23,279 nucleotides of DNA from a virus: positions 1 to 23,279 of IMG/VR virus record IMGVR_UViG_3300006919_000471. The stretch is one strand, 5' to 3'. The notes below the pieces were generated by a model. That model was not told the DNA's origin. It did not search any database and saw nothing but the letters and a program-made list of their open reading frames with translations. Positions 17,187 through 23,041 of this stretch are shown here, one piece after another. Position 1 is the stretch's first letter. Each line of letters opens with the position of its first letter. A program made the translations under genes and the position numbers.

Positions 17187-17302
17187 TATTCTTCCTCTCT
17201 TTTTTGTTCTGCTTGACATTTACAATTTTCTTTGCAGCTGCAAGTTTTTTTTAACTTAATAAATCTAGGATTACGATTGTACTCTGGTATCTCTCTATCC
17301 AT
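17186..17302 (-). CDS. 38-aa four-cysteine peptide
   Basis: A tiny gene with ATG at 17302 and TAA at 17188-17186. The product begins MDREIPEYNRNPRFIKLKKT, then CSCKENCKC and a charged tail (QAEQKREEE). The four cysteines are spaced C-x-C-x3-C-x-C, an arrangement that could bind a metal ion or form disulphides. A TAGGAG site sits about 8 bases before the ATG. The gene begins one base after the preceding stop and overlaps the following start as TAATG, which makes it very probably real. I know no family for it. Confidence 0.66.
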   Translation of the reverse strand: MDREIPEYNRNPRFIKLKKTCSCKENCKCQAEQKREEE

Positions 17303-17303
17303 A

Positions 17304-17576
17304 TTAAGCTCCTAAAGTTTTCTTTCCTGTATCTCTAGGGTTCCTTACCATGTTTGTATCACCTAGATTAGAGTTAGAAGTAATCAATGAAGATCCTCTA
17401 TTTGATTTTCTTTTTCTACTTACTTTTCTTCTAACTAATTTTTTACCTTCTGGTTCAGTTGTTTTTTTTACTTCTGTTCTTCTTTCTTCAATAGCAGAAG
17501 TTGGTGACGATGTACTGCTACTTCTAAAAGGTTTAGTTATAGCTTTCTTAATTATTCTTGCTGGTGATCCTCCCAT
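17304..17576 (-). CDS. Small basic protein, paralogue of upstream neighbour (90 aa)
   Basis: A 90-residue protein starting MGGSPARIIKKAITKPF, with a Ser/Thr-rich low-complexity part, a basic centre (KKLVRRKVSRKRKSNRGSS) and the ending LGDTNMVRNPRDTGKKTLGA. The MGGS start, Arg/Lys-rich middle and C-terminal L..TN...RNP.DT pattern also occur in the preceding gene, so the two look paralogous. Such short proteins with MGGS/MGS starts accompany portal genes in many podoviruses. The role is unknown, and virion location is only a guess. TAATG overlap with the preceding gene. Confidence 0.68.
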   Translation of the reverse strand: MGGSPARIIKKAITKPFRSSSTSSPTSAIEERRTEVKKTTEPEGKKLVRRKVSRKRKSNRGSSLITSNSNLGDTNMVRNPRDTGKKTLGA

Positions 17577-17845
17577 TATGTGTACCTCTTATTTGTATCC
17601 ATAGGATTACGAGTTAATGATTTGACCGGTGTCATGTTATTCGTAACTCCTAATGCTGGATTGTTTCTGTCATCTGCAAATAACAATTTAGCATTTGTTC
17701 TACGAGATCTAGATCTTGCAGCTATTTTTCTTTTTTCTCTAGCCTCATTAGCATCAGCCCTTGCCTCTCTTTCATCCAACAACTTATTAGATGTTTCCAC
17801 TTGTTTAGGTGGTTCATATTTTGGCATTTTGAATAATGATCCCAT
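17576..17845 (-). CDS. Small basic coiled-coil-like protein (89 aa)
   Basis: I place the start at ATG 17845, giving MGSLFKMPKYEPPKQVETSN. An in-frame ATG at 17896 would add 17 atypical residues and overlap the GNAT-like gene, so it is less likely. The middle is a charged helix (LLDEREARADANEAREKRKI) followed by AARSRSRRTNAKLLFADDRN and the ending SLTRNPMDTNKRYT. The RNPxDT pattern and the preceding L.VTN match the next gene. A GAGG stretch lies about 13 bases upstream, rather far, so initiation may depend on coupling to the GNAT-like gene that ends five bases before. Function unknown. Confidence 0.66.
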   Translation of the reverse strand: MGSLFKMPKYEPPKQVETSNKLLDEREARADANEAREKRKIAARSRSRRTNAKLLFADDRNNPALGVTNNMTPVKSLTRNPMDTNKRYT

Positions 17846-17849
17846 AGTT

Positions 17850-18338
17850 TTAAAAGTACCTCGCAAACATATTATAGTCGGAACCATCAACACCATAGTG
17901 TTTTAAAATTCCTTCATTTACAAAATATATGCTTTTTATCCATTTGAGAGCAGAAACATTTAAAGAACTGACAGTTACTTGTAATCTTTTTAATTTTAAA
18001 TCAGCAGCTGCTAACTTCATAAACTGTAAAGCACCTTTATGAAATTTTATTTTATGTTCTGAAATTTTTTTTTTATCAGGTATCAGCCATAATTCTGCAA
18101 CTCCTGGCCAATAAGGAACTACACCAAAGCAAAGCATAGGCTTACCATCATCAATAACACAGTAACCATAACCTTGTTCCGATGCATGATCCATATACTC
18201 CAGGTAATTAGGTTGAGATAAATTTAGTTTATCAAATTCATTTAGATCCATAATTTTTAATAGATAAGATCTAAAAGGAACTACACTAATCTTTGTTCCT
18301 TGGATCTTGAAGATCTGTTCTAGTTTCTGTAGGTTCAT
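17850..18338 (-). CDS. GNAT-like acetyltransferase-fold protein
   Basis: A 162-residue frame. Visible features fit a GNAT fold: ISVVPFRSYLLKIMDLNEFD (first strand and helix), YGYCVIDDGKPMLCFGVVPY and WPGVAELWLIPDKKKI (central strands), and a C-terminal half with LQFMKLAAADLKLKRLQVTV and NVSALKWIKSIYFVNEGI, the usual helix-strand-helix ending. The acetyl-CoA loop (Q/RxxGxG/A) is not clear, so activity is uncertain. Proteins like this occur in podovirus virion gene clusters (gp13-like). The start overlaps the previous gene by 53 bases. A later ATG at 18251 would avoid this but would remove the first strand. Confidence 0.66.
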   Translation of the reverse strand: MNLQKLEQIFKIQGTKISVVPFRSYLLKIMDLNEFDKLNLSQPNYLEYMDHASEQGYGYCVIDDGKPMLCFGVVPYWPGVAELWLIPDKKKISEHKIKFHKGALQFMKLAAADLKLKRLQVTVSSLNVSALKWIKSIYFVNEGILKHYGVDGSDYNMFARYF

Positions 18339-18480
18339 TTATTTCTTCTGCTGTTGCTCTGGTTCCTGGTTGATGTAATACAATGCCTTTCCATTTATCA
18401 TCTTCAACTTCTACAATCTTCTCTTCTAAAAGTCTAACATCACCCTTTTCCCAAACTTTAATTAAATATTTTTTTATCAT
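18286..18480 (-). CDS. 64-aa acidic hypothetical protein
   Basis: A 64-residue protein starting MIKKYLIKVWEKGDVRLLEE. The first half looks like a small beta sheet (YLIKVWEKG, KIVEVEDDKWKGIVLHQPGT). The second half is Thr/Glu/Asp-rich and likely disordered. Its ATG overlaps the large terminase stop as ATGA, so it is translationally coupled to packaging. Its 3' end overlaps the GNAT-like gene. No family recognised. Confidence 0.62.
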   Translation of the reverse strand: MIKKYLIKVWEKGDVRLLEEKIVEVEDDKWKGIVLHQPGTRATAEEINEPTETRTDLQDPRNKD

Positions 18481-19994
18481 GCAAATATATCAAAATCTGC
18501 ACTAGCTACTGATGCTGTAAAGTTTTTATTACCACCTCTTGTTAATCTTTTATGTTCACCACCACCTAATAATAAATACATAAAAGCATCACCGACATGG
18601 GAATGCTCATTCTTATTTGGTTGATCTTTATATCTCTCACCACCAGAGATCTGAACTCTTTTAAAATGATAGCCACCAGATAATGCTTTTCTTAATCGCT
18701 TACATCTTTTATCAACTAACAATCCAGGCTTACCTTGGATTAACCTATTCATTGGAGCTGCACCAGCCTCTCTACGAACTCTAAAATCATTCGTAGCTGT
18801 GGGCCTAGCAACTAATCCTATTGTTCTTAAATGATCAAATGCTGTAACTTCAAAGATCTCATCTCTCTTCTGTCCAGCTGGATCACCCCAAACTAATACA
18901 TCATACTTTGGAAATCTTGTTTCTAATTCACCTTTCAACATATAACCAAATCTTTCCAGGCCCATATCAAATGTTACAAGCTCATGGAGTATTCGCCATT
19001 GTCCATTAGGTAACTTCTGACCAAAGATAGCAGCTGGAGTTAAACCAAAGTCAACACCTACCTGGATAGGGTATTGAATATCTGGTTCCAGGAATTCTTC
19101 TGTCATTAATGTGTCATCGTATTCGGACATAACAGGCTTACCCTCTTGCACATAAGTGTACTTTCCTTGGGCATAACATCTAATCCAATCAATATTTTTG
19201 CCGAGTAAAGTCTGTTCGTAATATCCGGCTGTTAAATTTTTTTGATTTTCTGCTGTAGGGTTTTGCATCCACCATTTGTTTGCAGAATAAACAAAGCCAT
19301 TAGCCTCTGGATTTTCTGGTAGCTCATTTTGGATAACTTCTTCAACAGCTCCTGGCTGCTTAAAAAATTTCCAAGCAAACTTGCCTTTCATCTTTTCTTT
19401 TTCTGCAAGTCTGTACCACCAATGATCATCATCCATTGGGTTAGTATCCATAATAATAAATCTATTAGTAGATCCACCATCAGCTTTAGTAGGGTATCTT
19501 CCAACTCTGTGTGTTAATCCATCTATAACAGCTTTAGGCAGCTCTCTAGCCTCATTAACCCAAGCTCCTGTCAATTCCATTGATAATAACTTTCTAACAT
19601 CTTTAGGTTGATCAAGGGCCAGGAAGATAACTTCACAATCAATACCTGGAGCATTATCTCTTGCCGGTAATTTTATATGATGTGTTAATGGAGGTGACCA
19701 TCTGAATGCACCCCAAATGTTCTCTGGAAATAACTCTTGCCATGTTTTAATAGTAGTTGTCCTCAACTCCGGATAAGAATTACGCACTACTACAAACCTA
19801 GAATACTTGATCCCATCACGAGGACTTTGTACTTGATTAACAGCTTTGATCATAATCTCTGCTGCACAAGCATAAGACTTACCAGAACCCACCGGCCCCA
19901 TTAATCCTCTTACAAAACTTTTATCATTTAAAAATTTCCAAACTGTAGGTGATGTACTAAAGTCTAGATTTAGATTTGCTATTGCATTACTCAT
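18477..19994 (-). CDS. terL: Terminase large subunit
   Basis: A 505-residue packaging motor ATPase and nuclease. Walker A is GPVGSGKS at residues 33-40. A Walker B-type strand with the catalytic acid reads GAWVNEAREL at 143-152, with Glu148 the likely catalytic base. The coupling motif DTNP is at 183-186. The RNase H-like nuclease domain shows VGVDFG (Asp315), VWGDPAG (Asp371) and HVGDAFMY (Asp469), the expected three acidic residues. All key residues are present, so both activities are probably intact. It translocates genome into the prohead through the portal and cuts it. The ATG lies inside the end of the preceding small gene, suggesting coupling. Confidence 0.95.
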   Translation of the reverse strand: MSNAIANLNLDFSTSPTVWKFLNDKSFVRGLMGPVGSGKSYACAAEIMIKAVNQVQSPRDGIKYSRFVVVRNSYPELRTTTIKTWQELFPENIWGAFRWSPPLTHHIKLPARDNAPGIDCEVIFLALDQPKDVRKLLSMELTGAWVNEARELPKAVIDGLTHRVGRYPTKADGGSTNRFIIMDTNPMDDDHWWYRLAEKEKMKGKFAWKFFKQPGAVEEVIQNELPENPEANGFVYSANKWWMQNPTAENQKNLTAGYYEQTLLGKNIDWIRCYAQGKYTYVQEGKPVMSEYDDTLMTEEFLEPDIQYPIQVGVDFGLTPAAIFGQKLPNGQWRILHELVTFDMGLERFGYMLKGELETRFPKYDVLVWGDPAGQKRDEIFEVTAFDHLRTIGLVARPTATNDFRVRREAGAAPMNRLIQGKPGLLVDKRCKRLRKALSGGYHFKRVQISGGERYKDQPNKNEHSHVGDAFMYLLLGGGEHKRLTRGGNKNFTASVASADFDIFA

Positions 19995-20178
19995 CTGTGA
20001 TTGCCTTTACTATTGATTGAATTCTACTATCATCTTCTTGTTTTCTTCTAAAAACTATATCTCTATAATCTTTAATATTCTTGCTACACTTTCTTGCACA
20101 CTCACGATCACTCAACTTGTTCTTCAACATCGCCACCTGGATCTTCTCTATTTCCTTGTGGTTCATTAACCTCAACAT
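19987..20178 (-). CDS. Short protein between terminase genes
   Basis: An open frame of 63 residues starting MLRLMNHKEIEKIQVAMLKN, with a helical, charged remainder (DRECARKCSKNIKDYRDIVF, then RIQSIVKAITDE). Three Met starts are possible: 20178 with GGAGG seven bases before it, 20166, and 20130 (47 aa), which would reduce the overlap with the small terminase gene to 23 bases. The stop overlaps the large terminase start by eight bases, supporting a real gene. Two cysteines separated by four residues (ECARKC) are not enough for a metal site. Function unknown. It may help the small terminase. Confidence 0.5.
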   Translation of the reverse strand: MLRLMNHKEIEKIQVAMLKNKLSDRECARKCSKNIKDYRDIVFRRKQEDDSRIQSIVKAITDE

Positions 20179-20611
20179 TTTCTGCCTCCACTATTTTAGG
20201 TTCTTCCGGCCCACTCATGTTTATCTGTACAACACTTGGTCTATCTACATCTTGCTCTTGCTCTAATAAACCAGATGCTTTAGCTAACACTCTTAATACT
20301 CCAACTTTATCATGCAGCTCTACTTCTAACTGTGGCCCCATCTTTGTCGGTGTTACTTTAATTTTTTTTATAGCTTTGATTGCTGACTTTGAAATATTTT
20401 TAGGATCCTTAATAGTAACATTACCCTCATCATCCCAATCCATTATCTCATCAATATTTGCAGTAGCTATATCAATTAATTCTTGAGCAACATTATCTTT
20501 GTTATGCTCAATGACTTCGGATTTTCTAATCCTCCTCTGAACCACTCGGACACCACCGAACCGATCCAGAGGGGGTTTTATAATCCTCTTTTTAGTAGGG
20601 GATTGTGTCAT
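20108..20611 (-). CDS. terS: Probable terminase small subunit
   Basis: A 167-residue protein. The core resembles the middle and C-terminal part of many small terminases: QELIDIATANIDEIMDWDDE, GNVTIKDPKNISKSAIKAIK, KIKVTPTKMGPQLEVELHDK, VGVLRVLAKASGLLEQ. The helix-turn-helix usually found in front of this region is short or missing. Instead there is a basic N-terminus (KKRIIKPPLDRFGGVRVVQR) that might bind DNA. The last 45 residues are acidic and Pro/Glu-rich. Location before the large terminase supports recognition of the phage genome end for packaging. It overlaps the previous gene by 20 bases. Confidence 0.75.
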   Translation of the reverse strand: MTQSPTKKRIIKPPLDRFGGVRVVQRRIRKSEVIEHNKDNVAQELIDIATANIDEIMDWDDEGNVTIKDPKNISKSAIKAIKKIKVTPTKMGPQLEVELHDKVGVLRVLAKASGLLEQEQDVDRPSVVQINMSGPEEPKIVEAENVEVNEPQGNREDPGGDVEEQVE

Positions 20612-20897
20612 CCATTTCTTCCTTATCAGCTTGTTCGGCTGCTAAATTAACAGGAGGTTCCTCATCCTTATTTTCGAATGTACTAAAGAATAAAATAGGA
20701 TCACCTTTTTTATATTCTTTTGTTTCATCCTTCTTGTAGATCTTTGTATCTACTCTTCCTGGAACCGGAATGTACTTTCCTGTATCCTTATTGTAATCAG
20801 CACCAGGCCAAGTTTCGATGATAACTTCTAATCCTTCTGGAATAGATGCACCTTTGTAAAACTTAAATCCTCTGTTGCTGGATATTGGTTTAGACAT
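20592..20897 (-). CDS. 101-aa hypothetical protein upstream of the terminase genes
   Basis: I choose the ATG at 20897 (MSKPISSNRGFKFYKGA) because GTGAGGA lies about nine bases upstream. An ATG 12 bases earlier has no such site. Residues 10-70 look beta-rich with Lys/Asp/Tyr (GLEVIIETWPGADYNKDTGK, VPGRVDTKIYKKDET). The C-terminal 25 residues are acidic. It is the first gene after the 194-base gap, and its 3' end overlaps the small terminase start by 20 bases, so it probably opens the late operon. No family recognised. Confidence 0.66.
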   Translation of the reverse strand: MSKPISSNRGFKFYKGASIPEGLEVIIETWPGADYNKDTGKYIPVPGRVDTKIYKKDETKEYKKGDPILFFSTFENKDEEPPVNLAAEQADKEEMDDTIPY

Positions 20898-20950
20898 ATA
20901 TTTCCTCACTTGTTTGTTTCATGTTTTATTTGTAAAAAAATTGTGTGATA

Positions 20951-20990
20951 CCCCCCTATAGATATACGCACCCAGGGGGCCAAGGGGTGT
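20951..20990. other. G/C-run island in the pre-terminase gap
   Basis: Within the 194-base gap between the replication genes and the pre-terminase gene there is a run of six C (20951-20956), five G (20975-20979) and four G (20984-20987), with TATAGATATA between. The C-run and first G-run can pair as a five-base stem. This is unlike the A+T-rich surroundings. Such an island beside terminase genes could be a packaging (cos or pac) site, a replication origin element or a regulatory RNA fold. Nothing here decides among them. Confidence 0.45.
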
Positions 20991-20994
20991 CCAA

Positions 20995-21031
20995 CTTTTT
21001 ATAAAATAAAAAGCCAGGTTTTCTGCCCCTG
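20995..21031 (-). terminator. Possible weak terminator after the replication genes
   Basis: On the minus strand CAGG (21031-21028) and CCTG (21018-21015) form a short stem with a nine-base loop, followed within two bases by CTTTTTATTTTAT. The T-tract itself is one arm of a perfect eight-base inverted repeat (20995-21002 with 21006-21013). The arrangement fits a weak intrinsic terminator for the genes reading in from the right. Stem strength is low. Confidence 0.35.
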
Positions 21032-21091
21032 TATTTCTCAATCTTCTTACAATACAAAACATATACGAACCTTTACGATTTGTAAAATCTA

Positions 21092-21943
21092 TTATTTCCA
21101 GGGCATCTTTTTCTTATTGGCTAGTTTCTTAATCATCTTCTGTATATCTAATGGGTTATTATCCTTCTGATCCTTAAAGAATATAGGCTTAAAGAAATAG
21201 ATAGTACCAGGACAATCATACCTATTATCCTTCCTCCATTGTATTGTGGTTCTAATCTTGGCAATGGCTGTATCTGGATGCAATCCTTGATTTAACCAGC
21301 TCTTCACTAATTCTTCTTGCTTAAAATCGTAAACTTTATGTTGTCCAAATATTTCTCTACAGAATTTAACATAACTATTCATAATTACTCTACTGCTATT
21401 AAGAATAGATATATTGTTAGATGGAGTGTTATGTAGTCGCTCTGAAGGAATATCTACATATTCAGTAGAGGGAATATCTACCTTGTTAGTATCTTTCTTA
21501 TTATTCACTCTAGGGGAATATTTACTATTACTGTTTTTATTCATAAGGGGGCCTTTCGGAACATCTACCTTCTCTTCATAAGATCTATCATTTACTGTAG
21601 CTATAGCTTTAGCATCCTCTTCCTTAACACTAGGATCAAACACCATAAAGTATTTATTACCTTTTAGTCCAGGATGTTTCTTTGCATATCGCAAGTAACC
21701 CCATTGGATTAGTTTCTGTATGTGCTTGGACACAGTTGATTGTGTGATGTGTAAGTTTCTAGCAATAGTGATTTGGTTGGGCCAACACACACCGGTTCTT
21801 GATGTGTAGTTACCAAGACAAGCAAGGATCATAAATGTTCTAGGATAAGTCTTGAACCTAGGATCTATAACAGCTCGTTGTGGCAGCACACAGAATGCTC
21901 CAGGTGTCTTGCCCTTACCATAATCAGCTTTGTTCTTTGGCAT
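21092..21943 (-). CDS. Helix-turn-helix replication-type protein (HTH_36-like)
   Basis: I place the start at ATG 21943 (MPKNKADYGKGKTPGAF), giving 283 residues. The longer open frame to 22090 overlaps the DnaA-like gene heavily. Residues about 28-85 form a winged helix (RTFMILACLGNYTSRTGVCW, PNQITIARNLHITQSTVSKH, IQKLIQWGYL), the pattern of the HTH_36 domain in phage replication and plasmid initiator proteins. A Lys/Asn/Ser-rich linker follows, then a C-terminal helical domain (YVKFCREIFGQHKVYDFKQE, HPDTAIAKIRTTIQWRKDN). A role as replication initiator or helicase loader is inferred from domain order and from the adjacent DnaA-like gene. A transcription regulator is the main alternative. The start overlaps the upstream gene by 20 bases. 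Confidence 0.74.
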   Translation of the reverse strand: MPKNKADYGKGKTPGAFCVLPQRAVIDPRFKTYPRTFMILACLGNYTSRTGVCWPNQITIARNLHITQSTVSKHIQKLIQWGYLRYAKKHPGLKGNKYFMVFDPSVKEEDAKAIATVNDRSYEEKVDVPKGPLMNKNSNSKYSPRVNNKKDTNKVDIPSTEYVDIPSERLHNTPSNNISILNSSRVIMNSYVKFCREIFGQHKVYDFKQEELVKSWLNQGLHPDTAIAKIRTTIQWRKDNRYDCPGTIYFFKPIFFKDQKDNNPLDIQKMIKKLANKKKMPWK

Positions 21944-22412
21944 CAAGTAATTGCTTTCTGATCTTATTAAAATCTGACCATAAACGAATACCATTATCTT
22001 TTTTAAGTGACCAATGACCGGTTCTTTGGGCCTTACACTTTTGATGATAGCACACAGTTGTATGATCTCGCTGTCCACACTTTCTACCAATGAATGTTAC
22101 ACCATAGCCTGTCAGCTCCAAGCATAAGTTTATAAATAAACTCCTGGCACTTACAAGATAAGCTACTCTGTTTTGAGATAGAATGTCATGAGGATTTAGA
22201 TCTGTATATTTGCATACAGCTATGAGTACATCCTTCAAGAATATTCTATCTTTAGCTGGTTTGACTTTGTTGCCTTTGTATTCTTTTAACAAAGCTAATT
22301 CATCCTGGAGTTTTGTTATTTCATTTTCCAGGATTGTTATTCTTACTTCTGTTTTATCCGGTGCGATTGGTTTGGGTGGTCGTATAACATTATTTGGAAT
22401 GGGAGTTACCAT
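21924..22412 (-). CDS. Stand-alone DnaA domain IV protein
   Basis: A 162-residue protein. Residues 22-46 form a probable coiled coil (EVRITILENEITKLQDELAL). Residues 57-125 match the DNA-binding domain IV of DnaA: FLKDVLIAVCKYTDLNPHDI, then NRVAYLVSARSLFINLCLEL (RxxxYLVxAR type), then IGRKCGQRDHTTVCYHQK, containing the signature RDHTTV at 115-120. There is no AAA+ ATPase domain. In bacteria this domain binds DnaA boxes at the origin, so the phage protein could recruit the origin machinery, compete with host DnaA, or mark the phage origin. AGAGGATAAAG precedes the ATG. It overlaps the DUF3310 gene by 23 bases. Confidence 0.85.
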   Translation of the reverse strand: MVTPIPNNVIRPPKPIAPDKTEVRITILENEITKLQDELALLKEYKGNKVKPAKDRIFLKDVLIAVCKYTDLNPHDILSQNRVAYLVSARSLFINLCLELTGYGVTFIGRKCGQRDHTTVCYHQKCKAQRTGHWSLKKDNGIRLWSDFNKIRKQLLDAKEQS

Positions 22413-22773
22413 CTTTATCCTCTTTCTTTTTTAGTTTAACAACTTTAGCTCCAGGGTTAAGCAGCTCCTGTAGATCTTCCTCTGTTAGATCTTCAATATC
22501 AATTTCTGTTGGATCTTTTCGCTTTGCTTTTTTTCTTTTGTTGATCATGTCAGTAAGCTCTTTGAGTAATCTCTCGCAGTACCAATGGGCCTTACCAATG
22601 TCATCTCTAGTACCTTCAAGAGTTTGTACTTTCTTACCAGCTCTAAAATTGTATTTAGCTATATTAAACTTACAGGCCCCAATGATCTCTGCCTCTGATA
22701 GTTGTGAGAATGTAGCATCGCAAGTTTCTATGGTATTGTTTTTGTAATGATCCGGATTTATTTTATCGTTCAC
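22390..22773 (-). CDS. DUF3310 family protein
   Basis: A 127-residue protein with a GTG start at 22773 (AGAGG about five bases upstream). The motif INPDHYKNNTIETCDATFSQ, then AKYNFRAGKK and DDIGKAHWYCERLLKEL, is the signature of DUF3310, a short phage domain usually near replication and nucleotide genes (the T7 nucleotide kinase gp1.7 carries a related region). The C-terminal 50 residues are a charged Lys/Glu extension. It overlaps the preceding ribbon-helix-helix gene by 11 bases and the DnaA-like gene by 23, so they form one unit. Exact activity unknown. Confidence 0.85.
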   Translation of the reverse strand: MNDKINPDHYKNNTIETCDATFSQLSEAEIIGACKFNIAKYNFRAGKKVQTLEGTRDDIGKAHWYCERLLKELTDMINKRKKAKRKDPTEIDIEDLTEEDLQELLNPGAKVVKLKKKEDKDGNSHSK

Positions 22774-22942
22774 TCTTACCTCTTTTCTTAATTTGATATT
22801 GTGGTTTTGAATTTAAGACTAATTCTGTAGCATCAGTTATTAATTTAGCCATTGATACCCTATTCTTTTTAGCCTCTTTTTTGAGTTTATCCTTCAATTT
22901 AGTCGAAATCTTCAGATAAATGGGGGTTAATTGTGGTTGCAT
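22763..22942 (-). CDS. Ribbon-helix-helix DNA-binding protein (59 aa)
   Basis: A 59-residue protein read from ATG 22942 to TAA 22765-22763. It starts MQPQLTPIYLKISTKLKDKL, continues KKEAKKNRVSMAKLITDATE and ends with a basic tail (IKKRGKSER). A beta strand (QLTPIYLKIS), a helix (LKDKLKKEAKKN), a turn at RVSM and a second helix (AKLITDATELVLN) are the Arc/CopG/MetJ fold, a dimeric regulator. GGA lies about nine bases before the ATG. It is the first gene of the leftward operon and faces a divergent gene across a palindromic gap, the usual layout for an autoregulated repressor. Confidence 0.8.
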   Translation of the reverse strand: MQPQLTPIYLKISTKLKDKLKKEAKKNRVSMAKLITDATELVLNSKPQYQIKKRGKSER

Positions 22943-23041
22943 TGATTATTCCTTTTTTTAATTAATACCCTTGAAGAAATATATTTAATATATATATTAA
23001 TATACATGAACAATATAAGACCATTTAACAAGGGAGGAAAC
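22943..23041. promoter_or_regulatory. Divergent promoter region with palindromic operator candidate
   Basis: The 99-base gap separates the leftward ribbon-helix-helix gene from a rightward gene. A perfect 16-base palindrome TTAATATATATATTAA lies at 22985-23000, close to the midpoint between the two starts. A rightward promoter could be TTGAAG (22971-22976) and TATATT (22993-22998), spacing 16. A leftward one could be TTGTTC (23013-23008 on the minus strand) and TATTAA (22990-22985), spacing 17. Both -10 boxes overlap the palindrome, so binding there would control both directions. In such A+T-rich DNA, matches may arise by chance. Confidence 0.55.

Noticed and set aside
17580-17906. A 108-codon plus-strand frame opposite the small basic protein gene.
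   Set aside because: Leu/Ser-rich antisense shadow of a basic Arg/Lys gene, no initiation signal.
20094-20486. A 130-codon plus-strand frame antisense to the small terminase gene.
   Set aside because: Its Ser/Cys/Thr-rich composition is what the reverse strand of an acidic/lysine-rich gene gives, and it has no ribosome-binding site or known motif.
20919-21062. A 47-codon open frame on the minus strand in the pre-terminase gap, starting MFCIVRRLRNTG.
   Set aside because: It crosses the G/C-run island and the T-rich inverted repeat, uses G/C-rich codons unlike its neighbours, and has only a weak ribosome-binding site. It looks like a chance frame over a functional non-coding region.
23006-23041. 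Upstream in-frame ATG of the rightward gene.
   Set aside because: It has no ribosome-binding site, whereas ATG 23042 has GGGAGG at ideal distance.
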